Source: an uncultured Phycisphaerales bacterium (GTDB lineage Bacteria; Planctomycetota; Phycisphaerae; Sedimentisphaerales; Anaerohalosphaeraceae). From it: a stretch of DNA of 42,107 nucleotides. The DNA is taken from positions 1 through 42,107 of the forward strand of contig CALMLO010000068.1 of NCBI GenBank assembly GCA_937868095.1, read 5' to 3'. This document shows, in pieces, positions 7,335 to 14,919 of the stretch. The position numbers and the translations under genes were made by a program. Under the pieces are notes generated by a model that did not search any database, had not been told where the DNA came from, and worked only from the letters and a program-made list of their open reading frames with translations. Position 1 is the stretch's first letter. Every line of letters begins with the position of its first letter.

Positions 7335-8597
7335 TTAATCCCGCACTTCCGCTGTTCGCATCTGAATCGTCGGCAGAAAGGACTCAAGAACCTCGGCAAG
7401 CTGGGGCCCGTCCACCGGTTTGGCCAAAAAAGCATCGAATAGTTCCTCAATCTGCTGGTTTCGGCTTTCTTCGAGCACCTCGGCCGACAAGGCAATAATC
7501 GGCGTCTGAAATCCCTTGGCCCGAAGCTGTCGGGCGACTTCCAGACCGCTGATGTCCGGCAGTTGAATATCCATCAGGACAGCGTCAAAGCCGCTTCGGC
7601 CGGCCGCTTCCATCGCGGACTGCCCATTGGCAGCGGCCGTGACCTCCAGCCCCAGGTTTTCGAGTATCAGCGAAAGAACAGTCCGGTTCGATTCTTCATC
7701 TTCAACCAGCAGAATGTGTCCGATACATTGCTTGCTGCCGGGTGTTTCACTCTCCCAATCCGCTCTGGTAAAACGAGGCGGGAAAGAGAGCATTTTGCTC
7801 TTGTCCGAGACCGGCTCGGCCGGCAGCAGAATCGAAAACGTCGAACCGACTCCTTCCTTGGAAACAACCTCAATTTGTCCTCCAAGCAAATGAACAAACT
7901 GACGCGTCAGCGGAAGTGAGCCGTATCCCTGCACTCCCAGATGGATGCTGGCCAGCATCCCTGTGTTAATCTGTTCTCTTTTCTGAAAAGGTTCGAATAG
8001 ATGAGACAGCCGCTCAGGGGAAATCCCCGCCCCTGTATCGGTAATATCAAATCGAATCATCGGTTGAGCACCGTTTGAGTCCATTCTCAGCCGCAGTTCA
8101 ATTCGCCCCTCTTGGGTGTATTGAACAGCGTTGCCGCCCAGGTTCAGCAAGCACCGTTTCAGACGGGCCCGGTCGGTGGAAAGCAGGGCCGGCACGCCCT
8201 CTTCCACAGCAATGGAAAAAGACAGCCCTTTGCTGACAGCCGGGCGGCTCAGATTGTCCTCCACCTCTTCCAGCAGCTCGGCCAGGTCGCACTCTGCAAA
8301 ATCCGGTTTCAGATTGCCTGCTTCCAGGCGGACCAAATCCACCACATCATTGACAATGGAGGACAGACCCTTGCCGGCCTGATGGATTTCTGCTGCATAT
8401 TCCCGCTGGGTATCCGTTAAATCTTCGGCAGCCAGCAGATTGCTGAAGCCGATGATGGCATTGGACAACGTTCTGATTTGATAGACGAGATTGTCGATCA
8501 GGCGGCTCGAGAAGCCTTTTTTGTCCGCAGACTCTTCTTTCTCCAAGTTTAACGGACGAGATACTGTATCTGGATTATATGTGTCTTTTTTGTCCAT
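7335..8597 (-). CDS. Degenerate histidine kinase fused to receiver domain (phosphoacceptor His replaced by Tyr)
   Basis: 420 residues, no membrane helix. The dimerisation helix reads DNLVYQIRTLSNAIIGFSNLL (35-55), aligning with the usual SHE(I/L)RTPLNAIIGFS so that the phosphorylated His becomes Tyr39 (codon TAT) and the following Glu becomes Gln. The HATPase_c region keeps the N box (LLNLGGNAVQYTQEG, Asn156) and G1 box (DITDTGAGIS, 184-193), but the G2 box is altered (GVQGYGSLPLT). The C-terminal receiver (about 293-410) looks intact: acidic pair at 300-301, phosphorylatable Asp343 (VLMDIQLPD) and Lys393 (AKPV). The protein probably binds ATP or acts as a phospho-relay/scaffold instead of an autokinase; this is inference. 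It precedes the secretion ATPase gene, suggesting control of that machine. The ribosome site is poor. Confidence 0.85.
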   Translation of the reverse strand: MDKKDTYNPDTVSRPLNLEKEESADKKGFSSRLIDNLVYQIRTLSNAIIGFSNLLAAEDLTDTQREYAAEIHQAGKGLSSIVNDVVDLVRLEAGNLKPDFAECDLAELLEEVEDNLSRPAVSKGLSFSIAVEEGVPALLSTDRARLKRCLLNLGGNAVQYTQEGRIELRLRMDSNGAQPMIRFDITDTGAGISPERLSHLFEPFQKREQINTGMLASIHLGVQGYGSLPLTRQFVHLLGGQIEVVSKEGVGSTFSILLPAEPVSDKSKMLSFPPRFTRADWESETPGSKQCIGHILLVEDEESNRTVLSLILENLGLEVTAAANGQSAMEAAGRSGFDAVLMDIQLPDISGLEVARQLRAKGFQTPIIALSAEVLEESRNQQIEELFDAFLAKPVDGPQLAEVLESFLPTIQMRTAEVRD

Positions 8598-8808
8598 CTT
8601 CTGTTCTTTAAAACGGTTTTATTGGCGGTTAAAAAAATTTGTCTTTCAAGTCGGCAATATCTGCTTATATTTCGGCGTTCTTTCTTTTGTATTTAACAAA
8701 AAAGTATCTTTTAACGGGAAGAGAAACCGGACTCTTTGAAGCGGCTTCCGGCGGTAAAAATCTTACAGTGACCGCTTTTCCGCTGCAGAGTAAAGTACCA
8801 AAAAACTT

Positions 8809-10713
8809 GTGGATAAATTAGAAAAGACCATCTTTATCGGACTCTTTGCAGCGGCAGCGGTTCTGACCGTCCTTCTCTTCTCTGGAGCGGATGGTATTCT
8901 GAAGCCCTCTCATACAGCCGACCCCTTTCCTCCGGGCCGCGTGGTACCAGTAAAAATTGTGATGGCCGAAAAAGACTGGCAGTGGCTTCTGGCCAACGCA
9001 AGGGCTAAAAAGTACGTTCGGGCGGATTTCTGGTTTGACGGCCGCAGATTTGCCAATGTGGCGGTTCGTCCCAAAGGCAATTCTTCTCTGATGTCTGTAG
9101 CCGGCAGCGGCTCGAAACGCTTGAGTTTGAAGGTCGATTTTAACTTCTTTAACAGTGCCCAGAACTTTTATGGATTAAAGAAAATCGGTCTGAACAACGG
9201 GTTTGCAGACCCGACATTTATTCGAGAGGTGCTCGCCTACGAAATCTTTCAGAAAATGGGCATGCCGAGCCCGCGGACCTGCTTTGTTGATGTTTATGTA
9301 AACAACCTGCATTTGGGGCTTTATACGCAGGTGGAGGTCATCGATAGGACATTTCTGGCCCGACATTTTCCTAATTCCCGCGGCAATCTGTACAAGCCGG
9401 AGATTGGCGCCGCACTGCTCAACTGGACTCAGGAGGATGTTCAGAAACAGACGCAGGAGACAGCCGTCTCTGCGAAGGAAAACCCCATTGCCGAGCCGCT
9501 GGCGATTCGGCTTGGCGGCCGGCGTTTAAGCGACCTGCTGGAACTGCTTCAGCGGGAATCCGGTCAAATCAGTCAGCAAGCAGCGGCCGAAGGTCCTTTC
9601 GATGGTCCCGGCGGATTTGGTCCTCCGCCGGATGGCGGCTTTCCGCCAGACCCCAACCGCTTTGGACCGCTGCCTGATGGTGGCGGCTTTCCTGGACCTC
9701 CACCCTTTGCAGCGGGCGGCCCCGACGGGAGAATGCCGGACCCCAACGGACTGAGAATGCCCTTCAGACCCGGGCAAAGAAGGCCGGGAGGATTCGGCGG
9801 GCCGCCCGGACCGGGCGGACCCGGTTTTCGAGGCGGCAATCTGCTCGAGGCGGCTGGTCTGAAAACCAACGAAAACAACCCCGATCATACCGCTCTGTTT
9901 CGCCTGCTCGATGTCTTGAACAAATGTCCTGATGAGACCTTCCCGCAGGAAATTGAAAAGGTGCTTGATGTCGATCAGGTCCTGCGGTTTCTGGCGGTAT
10001 CCGTGATGCTTGTTCATCTGGATAACTATATTGGAATGGGGCACAATTATTATCTTTATGAAATGAACGGACGCTTTACCATCCTGCCTTGGGATTTGAA
10101 TATGGCCTTTGGAACCTTTCGGATGGGCTTTTTTCAGCAGGATATCGCAGACTTTTACATTGACGAACCGGTGACGGATTCGTTGGAATCCAGACCGCTG
10201 GTGCGCCGTCTTCTGGCCCATCCTGCCTACCTTCAGCGGTATCATCAGTATTTGCAGGAATTGCTGGACGGGCCTTTTGCGGAAGGACAGCTCGAATCGC
10301 GGATTGACCAGCTGGCGGCACTGGTGCGGCCGTATGTCGAAAAGGATGAACTGAAATTTTTTACCCTTGACGATTTTGAAAAGGGACTCAATGAGGGCTC
10401 TTCCGACGCCGGCTGGATGCGTTCTCCCGCTCCCGACACCCGCAATCAGATGAACAATCCTCAGCAGGGGCAGGGGGAAGCCCGTCAAGGTCGCCCCGGG
10501 CGGTTTGGCTTCGGACGCCGCGGCCCCGGCGGCCCGGGCGGTCCCGGGGGAATGGGAGCACCCGGCCTGAAGTCTTTTATTGCCAAACGCAGACTCTCTG
10601 TCCAGCGTCAGCTCAGCGGGGAAATCCCCTCGAAACCCACCGAGCAGCAGCGTCAGCAGAGCACCGGCCGGTTCCCCTGGATGCCGCCGGCGCGGGAGGA
10701 AGAAAACCAATGA
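8809..10713 (+). CDS. CotH-like protein kinase, secreted/anchored, with Gly-Pro-rich inserts
   Basis: 634 residues from GTG 8809, the only start that keeps the signal/anchor helix (residues 8-27); the ribosome site is weak. CotH features: RPKGNSS (87-93), FREV-like helix FIREVLAYEIFQKMG (137-151), VYVNNLHLGLYTQVE (163-176), then the catalytic half with LDNYIGMGHNYYLYEMNG (404-421) and PWDLNMAFG (427-435). CotH proteins are atypical protein kinases, shown to phosphorylate spore-coat proteins in Bacillus; here the domain should be outside the cytoplasmic membrane. The two halves are separated by a low-complexity insert (about 262-345) built of GGFGPPPDGG-type units, and a second GPGGPGG stretch lies at about 560-587. 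The stop overlaps the VTC start (ATGA), so it is translationally coupled to the next gene. Confidence 0.88.
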   Translation: MDKLEKTIFIGLFAAAAVLTVLLFSGADGILKPSHTADPFPPGRVVPVKIVMAEKDWQWLLANARAKKYVRADFWFDGRRFANVAVRPKGNSSLMSVAGSGSKRLSLKVDFNFFNSAQNFYGLKKIGLNNGFADPTFIREVLAYEIFQKMGMPSPRTCFVDVYVNNLHLGLYTQVEVIDRTFLARHFPNSRGNLYKPEIGAALLNWTQEDVQKQTQETAVSAKENPIAEPLAIRLGGRRLSDLLELLQRESGQISQQAAAEGPFDGPGGFGPPPDGGFPPDPNRFGPLPDGGGFPGPPPFAAGGPDGRMPDPNGLRMPFRPGQRRPGGFGGPPGPGGPGFRGGNLLEAAGLKTNENNPDHTALFRLLDVLNKCPDETFPQEIEKVLDVDQVLRFLAVSVMLVHLDNYIGMGHNYYLYEMNGRFTILPWDLNMAFGTFRMGFFQQDIADFYIDEPVTDSLESRPLVRRLLAHPAYLQRYHQYLQELLDGPFAEGQLESRIDQLAALVRPYVEKDELKFFTLDDFEKGLNEGSSDAGWMRSPAPDTRNQMNNPQQGQGEARQGRPGRFGFGRRGPGGPGGPGGMGAPGLKSFIAKRRLSVQRQLSGEIPSKPTEQQRQQSTGRFPWMPPAREEENQ

Positions 10714-11501
10714 AAAACATCTTTGGACTGCTGCGGACAAAAGGCCGAACAGACTGCTCCGACGGCTGCCGTTTGGAGCGAAAGTTTTATATTCCTGAAG
10801 AGAAGATTTCCATGGCGGCTGCTTTGCTGCGGCATTGCTGTCCGCCCGACCCCTTGTATCCGGAGGGCGTGGTTCATTCCTTGTATTACGACACCGAAAA
10901 TCTGGACGATTACGAGGATTCCGAGCAGGGCAGCCGACAGCGGAAAAAAATCCGGCTGCGCTGGTATAACCAGCCGGCTTCCGGCGGCAAAACAATTCGG
11001 GTTTTTGCGGAACTCAAAACCAAAGAAGGATTTACCGGACGCAAGTACAGACAAGCCGTCGAGGTTCCCGCCCGCACTGTTCAGGGCAATCAGTGGCAGA
11101 AAGGCATCCTGCCCTATTCCGCTGTTCTGGCTGTACTGGCTCAGTTTGATTATTTTCCGCCGCAGCGGCTGCTCCCGACGATTCTGATTTCCTATCATCG
11201 CCGGCGGTTTATCGACCTGACCACGGGGGCCAGGGTTTCTCTGGATTGGCGGATTGTTTCAACACTGGCCGCTCCTCATCAGACGCGGCGAGAAGGCCCC
11301 CTGCGCATGGAAGGGGCGGTGGTGGAAGTCAAGGGCCGTTCATTGGAATTGTCGCCGGCCCTGCGCTCGCTCAAACTGCTCGAAACAGACTGGACACGCT
11401 ATTCAAAGTACGCCTGCTGTTTGTCGGCCCAGCTTGAAGAAGCGGGCTCATTCGGACGGCTGATGCCTTCCGGCAGAGCATCGTGGAACGAATACCTATA
11501 G
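10710..11501 (+). CDS. VTC-domain (polyphosphate polymerase-like) protein
   Basis: 263 residues, soluble. VTC-fold tunnel signatures: RLERKFYI (about 22-29), SLYYDTEN (57-64), KIRLRWY (79-85), FAELKTK (98-104), YHRRRFID (167-174) and VEVKGRS (about 224-230), alternating basic and acidic residues that in the yeast VTC4 catalytic domain bind the phosphate chain and metal. The N-terminal ERK motif and paired Arg/Lys residues are kept, so triphosphate or polyphosphate chemistry is possible. Bacterial members next to CotH and DUF4956 have no established reaction that I know. It starts inside the CotH stop codon and is followed 22 bp later by the DUF4956 gene, forming one operon. Confidence 0.85.
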   Translation: MKNIFGLLRTKGRTDCSDGCRLERKFYIPEEKISMAAALLRHCCPPDPLYPEGVVHSLYYDTENLDDYEDSEQGSRQRKKIRLRWYNQPASGGKTIRVFAELKTKEGFTGRKYRQAVEVPARTVQGNQWQKGILPYSAVLAVLAQFDYFPPQRLLPTILISYHRRRFIDLTTGARVSLDWRIVSTLAAPHQTRREGPLRMEGAVVEVKGRSLELSPALRSLKLLETDWTRYSKYACCLSAQLEEAGSFGRLMPSGRASWNEYL

Positions 11502-11523
11502 AAATTATTCAGGAGAATGGAAA

Positions 11524-12192
11524 ATGATGGCGGCTCAACTTACGTTTCAGGCACTGGATTTGTCCTGGTCAGATTTGTGGATTTCGATGATTGCCTCGCT
11601 GGCGGCCTCGGTGGCGGTATATTGGATGTATCATTTATTTTACGGCTCACGCACCATCGGAGCCGGCGTCAATCGGGCTTTTATTCTCGGAGGGCCGGCT
11701 ATTACCGCCTTGTTCCTGGGCATTCAAAGTTCCATTCCCCTGTCGCTGGGCCTGTTGGGGGCTTTGTCATTTGTGCGGTTTCGCACGCCCGTAAAAGACT
11801 CGGCGGAAATCGGTTTTCTGCTTCTTCTGATTGCCTCCTCCATCGGGATTGCGACCGGCACCTACGCGATTGTGGTTGTGCTGTTTGTGCTCACATTTTT
11901 GTCGCTGTCGGTGCAGGCCGTCTTTCAGCGGCGGTTTTCGCTGCGGCGATTCAGCCATCTGCTTTTGTCAATGGAAAAAGACGCCTTCGAACGTCTCCAG
12001 CAGCCGCTCGAGCAGTTCCTCCGGGACCAGGTGGACCATTTAAATCTGAAAACACTCTCCGTGATGGATGGAAAGGTTTCGCTGCAATATCAATTCCGCA
12101 AACGGCCGCAGTTTGACCGCTCGGCCTTTGTGTGCCGGTTGAGTGAAATCGCCGCGCCGGCCCAGTTGGAAATCTTTCTCGGCGGCTCTTAG
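11524..12192 (+). CDS. DUF4956 family membrane protein
   Basis: 222 residues, with AGGAG eight bases before ATG 11524. About four membrane helices fill residues 17-130 (WISMIASLAASVAVYWMYHLF; AFILGGPAITALFLG; SIPLSLGLLGALSFVRFRT; FLLLLIASSIGIATGTYAIVVVLFVLTFLSL). The sequence between the third and fourth, LGALSFVRFRTPVKDSAEIGFL, is the family hallmark. A cytoplasmic domain of about 90 residues follows. DUF4956 proteins are repeatedly found with CotH and VTC-domain genes; the set is thought to act together on an envelope or spore-coat-like substrate, but the function is unknown. The last codons overlap the convergent glycosidase gene: both stop codons fall within 12189-12192. Confidence 0.88.
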   Translation: MMAAQLTFQALDLSWSDLWISMIASLAASVAVYWMYHLFYGSRTIGAGVNRAFILGGPAITALFLGIQSSIPLSLGLLGALSFVRFRTPVKDSAEIGFLLLLIASSIGIATGTYAIVVVLFVLTFLSLSVQAVFQRRFSLRRFSHLLLSMEKDAFERLQQPLEQFLRDQVDHLNLKTLSVMDGKVSLQYQFRKRPQFDRSAFVCRLSEIAAPAQLEIFLGGS

Positions 12193-14879
12193 CGGTCTTT
12201 CAGCCAGACGCACGAGGCGGGGCCGCGGCCGCCGCGCCGGCCCGGCTCTTCCGCAAACCGGTTGTCCCTTGCATAATAGGGAATGGCCAGCAGCTCCGAG
12301 CCGTCATTCCACGTCCCCTTGATTACCAGTACTCCCTGCAGGAAGTCGCCCCGCCATTCGGTCTGCAGGGCCGCATCGGCCGCCAGCACCTTATCCAGCG
12401 GCTGATCAACACGCTCGCAGCAGTAAATCAGAGGTCCGTACCGCAGCGCCGCCCGACCGCGGGTCGCTTCAATTTTATCGATGCCGTTCACCCGCTGAAT
12501 CTGCATCGGCAGCGTCAGTTCGATCCGGTCTCCGGCTTTCCAGTTCCGCTGAAGAACGGCATATCCATTTTCAACAGTCGGCTGTACCGTCTGCCCGTTG
12601 ACAGTCAGCCGGGCAATCCCGTCGGCCGCCGGCGTGCTGGTGTACAGTTCGCTCACACTGCGGTTCGGCACACGGATATAAATGCCGAACGCCGCCTCCT
12701 GCGCCGGATTGACGATAATCTGAACATTTCCGTTCCACGGATACTCCGTCTTCTGAATGAGCTGAACGTCCGTTCCCGCAATCCCTTCAAGTTTTACAGT
12801 ACTTCCGATAAACAGATTTACATACACCGCGTCCGAATCTTTCCCGTACATCCAGGTCGGCAGCATCAGCAGAGTGCGCGGGATATTGCCCACACAGCAC
12901 GGGCAGCCGTGCCAGGCATAGCGGCGCCCCTGAGACTCCAGCGGATTCTGGTAATAGAAATTCTTCCCTTCCAGGTCGATCGACCCCAGCAGCGCGTTAT
13001 AGAGGGTTTCTTCGTACAAATCGGCATAGAGGGCATTCCGGGTCATCCGGTTCATCCGATGCTGAAAATAGATTAAGCCGCAACTCGAACAGGATTCGCA
13101 GTAGCCGTTGTGCGGCAGCGAATAATCCGGCCCGAATCCTTCTGATGTTTCGCCGCTGCCGATACCGCCGGTTACGTAGTATTTTCGATTCACAATATTA
13201 TCCCACAGCGAAAATACAGCGCTTTGGTAATCAATATCACCGAGTTCCAGGGCCGCATCCGCCATGCCCGTATAGCAGTACACCGCCCGGACCGCATGGC
13301 CGACCGCCTCGTACTGCCGAATCACCGGCAGATGGCTCTGGTCATACTCGCTGCCGCCGCCTCGGCAGTCCAGCAGAAACTTGGCAAGCCGGATATATTT
13401 GTCTCCTTTGCCCTGTCCTTCGCATTCATTGACAAACCGTCCCAGCCGCACCAGCGCCATTTCCATGGCCTGATGGCCGTCATACCATTCCTGTTTGGGG
13501 GCCGGGCCGATAGCCCGCTCCCAGCAGTCCGCCAGTTTCTTGGCGGCCTCATACAGACGGGCGTCTTTTCTGCCGGTCATCTGATAATGAGCGATAGCAC
13601 AATCCAGAAAATATCCGGCTACATAACCTTCGTGGTCGCCCCGATGCTGCGGAGACCAGCGCTGGCGGTTGCTGAGTGTGTAAGCGGTTTGCAGATAGCC
13701 GTCCGGCTCCTGGGCCGCCAGAATCTTGGGAATCCAGTCTTCGAGGGTCTCCTGCATCATTTTCTGGGCGGCGAGAATATCCGCATCTCCCTGCGGGTCA
13801 ATCTGCAGGCCGACGCAGATGGATTCTATCGTATTATAAACCCACGCATTGGAAAACACATATCCCCGGTGCGGTCCGTGCTCCTGGCCGGCCAGTTTTT
13901 TCGCCGCTTCAATAAAGTTATTGATGCCGCCTTCCTTAAGTTGAGGGTCAGAGATTTTGCGAATGCAGTGCGGAATCCAGTTAACCAGCAAAGCTTTGGC
14001 CCGGCTGTTCCACAGAGGATTATGAATGGTATAGCGCTGGGTATCAACCGGCTGGAGCGCCTTTTTCGGCGGCGGCGGAAGCACTTTGACCCGCAGGACG
14101 GCGGAAGCAGTCAGCGGTTCCGTTCCTGCCGTCAGCGATAGCATATAATCGCCGGTTTTTGAAAATACCGCCGTCGTATCCGCTTTCGAAGGGTCTGCAA
14201 AAACAACATCCCCTGGGCCGTCGGCCTTGTTCCATCGCACGGGAGCGTCGCTGCCGTCCAATGTCCTGACTGTCCCGGACAGATAGGTTTTGCCGCCCAG
14301 AATCACCGAGCGGTCCGGCCCCGCATAGACGCGCGGGGCAAAGGCCGGCGACCGGCCGGAATCATAAACCTTCCATTCGAGTATTCCCGTCGAATAGTTT
14401 CCGTCCGAGTCAATTTCAAGCCGAAGTTTGGCAGTCTGAACTTCATCAAAGGTTGTTGTATTGAACTGATTTCCGGCTGTTCCCAATCCGACAGCGTTTT
14501 TCACCGGCACAAATTGCTCTCCATCCCAATATAGCAGGCGGCATGCCTTCGGCAGGCGAACTCCCTGCCGGTCATCCCACCAGTACACATCAATCTTGTT
14601 GGTCCAGATGGGCTGGCTCCATTCATACTGCACCCATTGAGTGCCGGTGCGATTCCAGTTGCCGTAAGCCCCTTGCCGGCGGTCGCGCGAATTGAGGGGC
14701 TGGACCCCATCATTGAGCGCATCCAGACTTGTATCCCCTGAGACATAGGAACTGGAGGGAACGGCTGCTATAGCCAGATTGATTTCTTTGCGGCTGGTTT
14801 CCTCCGCTGCCCCGCAGGGGATAGCGATAGCCCCCAGCAAACCGATGGAAAATAAAAGCCCGACATGCATCATTTTCAT
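12189..14879 (-). CDS. GH127-type beta-L-arabinofuranosidase with N-terminal carbohydrate-binding and PKD-like domains
   Basis: 896 residues from ATG 14879 (AAGGA upstream; the frame is open 20 codons farther). Signal peptide about 1-25 (LLFSIGLLGAIAIPCGAA). Then a discoidin/F5-8C-like beta-sandwich (about 35-172, with WVQYEWSQPIWTNKIDVYWWDD), a PKD/Ig-like domain (about 183-267, AGPDRSVILGGKTYL) and the GH127 (alpha/alpha)6 barrel plus beta-sandwiches to the end. By comparison with HypBA1, the acid/base Glu is Glu580 (ETSEGFG), the zinc ligands are Glu595 and Cys597 (CESCSSC), and the nucleophile pair is the CC of HGCPCC (661-662). All are kept, so an active zinc-thiolate retaining enzyme is expected. 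Substrates of the family are beta-L-arabinofuranosides on hydroxyproline-rich plant glycoproteins or pectic side chains. It follows the GH146-type gene by 40 bp. Confidence 0.88.
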   Translation of the reverse strand: MKMMHVGLLFSIGLLGAIAIPCGAAEETSRKEINLAIAAVPSSSYVSGDTSLDALNDGVQPLNSRDRRQGAYGNWNRTGTQWVQYEWSQPIWTNKIDVYWWDDRQGVRLPKACRLLYWDGEQFVPVKNAVGLGTAGNQFNTTTFDEVQTAKLRLEIDSDGNYSTGILEWKVYDSGRSPAFAPRVYAGPDRSVILGGKTYLSGTVRTLDGSDAPVRWNKADGPGDVVFADPSKADTTAVFSKTGDYMLSLTAGTEPLTASAVLRVKVLPPPPKKALQPVDTQRYTIHNPLWNSRAKALLVNWIPHCIRKISDPQLKEGGINNFIEAAKKLAGQEHGPHRGYVFSNAWVYNTIESICVGLQIDPQGDADILAAQKMMQETLEDWIPKILAAQEPDGYLQTAYTLSNRQRWSPQHRGDHEGYVAGYFLDCAIAHYQMTGRKDARLYEAAKKLADCWERAIGPAPKQEWYDGHQAMEMALVRLGRFVNECEGQGKGDKYIRLAKFLLDCRGGGSEYDQSHLPVIRQYEAVGHAVRAVYCYTGMADAALELGDIDYQSAVFSLWDNIVNRKYYVTGGIGSGETSEGFGPDYSLPHNGYCESCSSCGLIYFQHRMNRMTRNALYADLYEETLYNALLGSIDLEGKNFYYQNPLESQGRRYAWHGCPCCVGNIPRTLLMLPTWMYGKDSDAVYVNLFIGSTVKLEGIAGTDVQLIQKTEYPWNGNVQIIVNPAQEAAFGIYIRVPNRSVSELYTSTPAADGIARLTVNGQTVQPTVENGYAVLQRNWKAGDRIELTLPMQIQRVNGIDKIEATRGRAALRYGPLIYCCERVDQPLDKVLAADAALQTEWRGDFLQGVLVIKGTWNDGSELLAIPYYARDNRFAEEPGRRGGRGPASCVWLKDR

Positions 14880-14919
14880 GGCTGGTTTCCTTACCTTGTC
14901 ATTTTTGTTTTTCTGTCCT

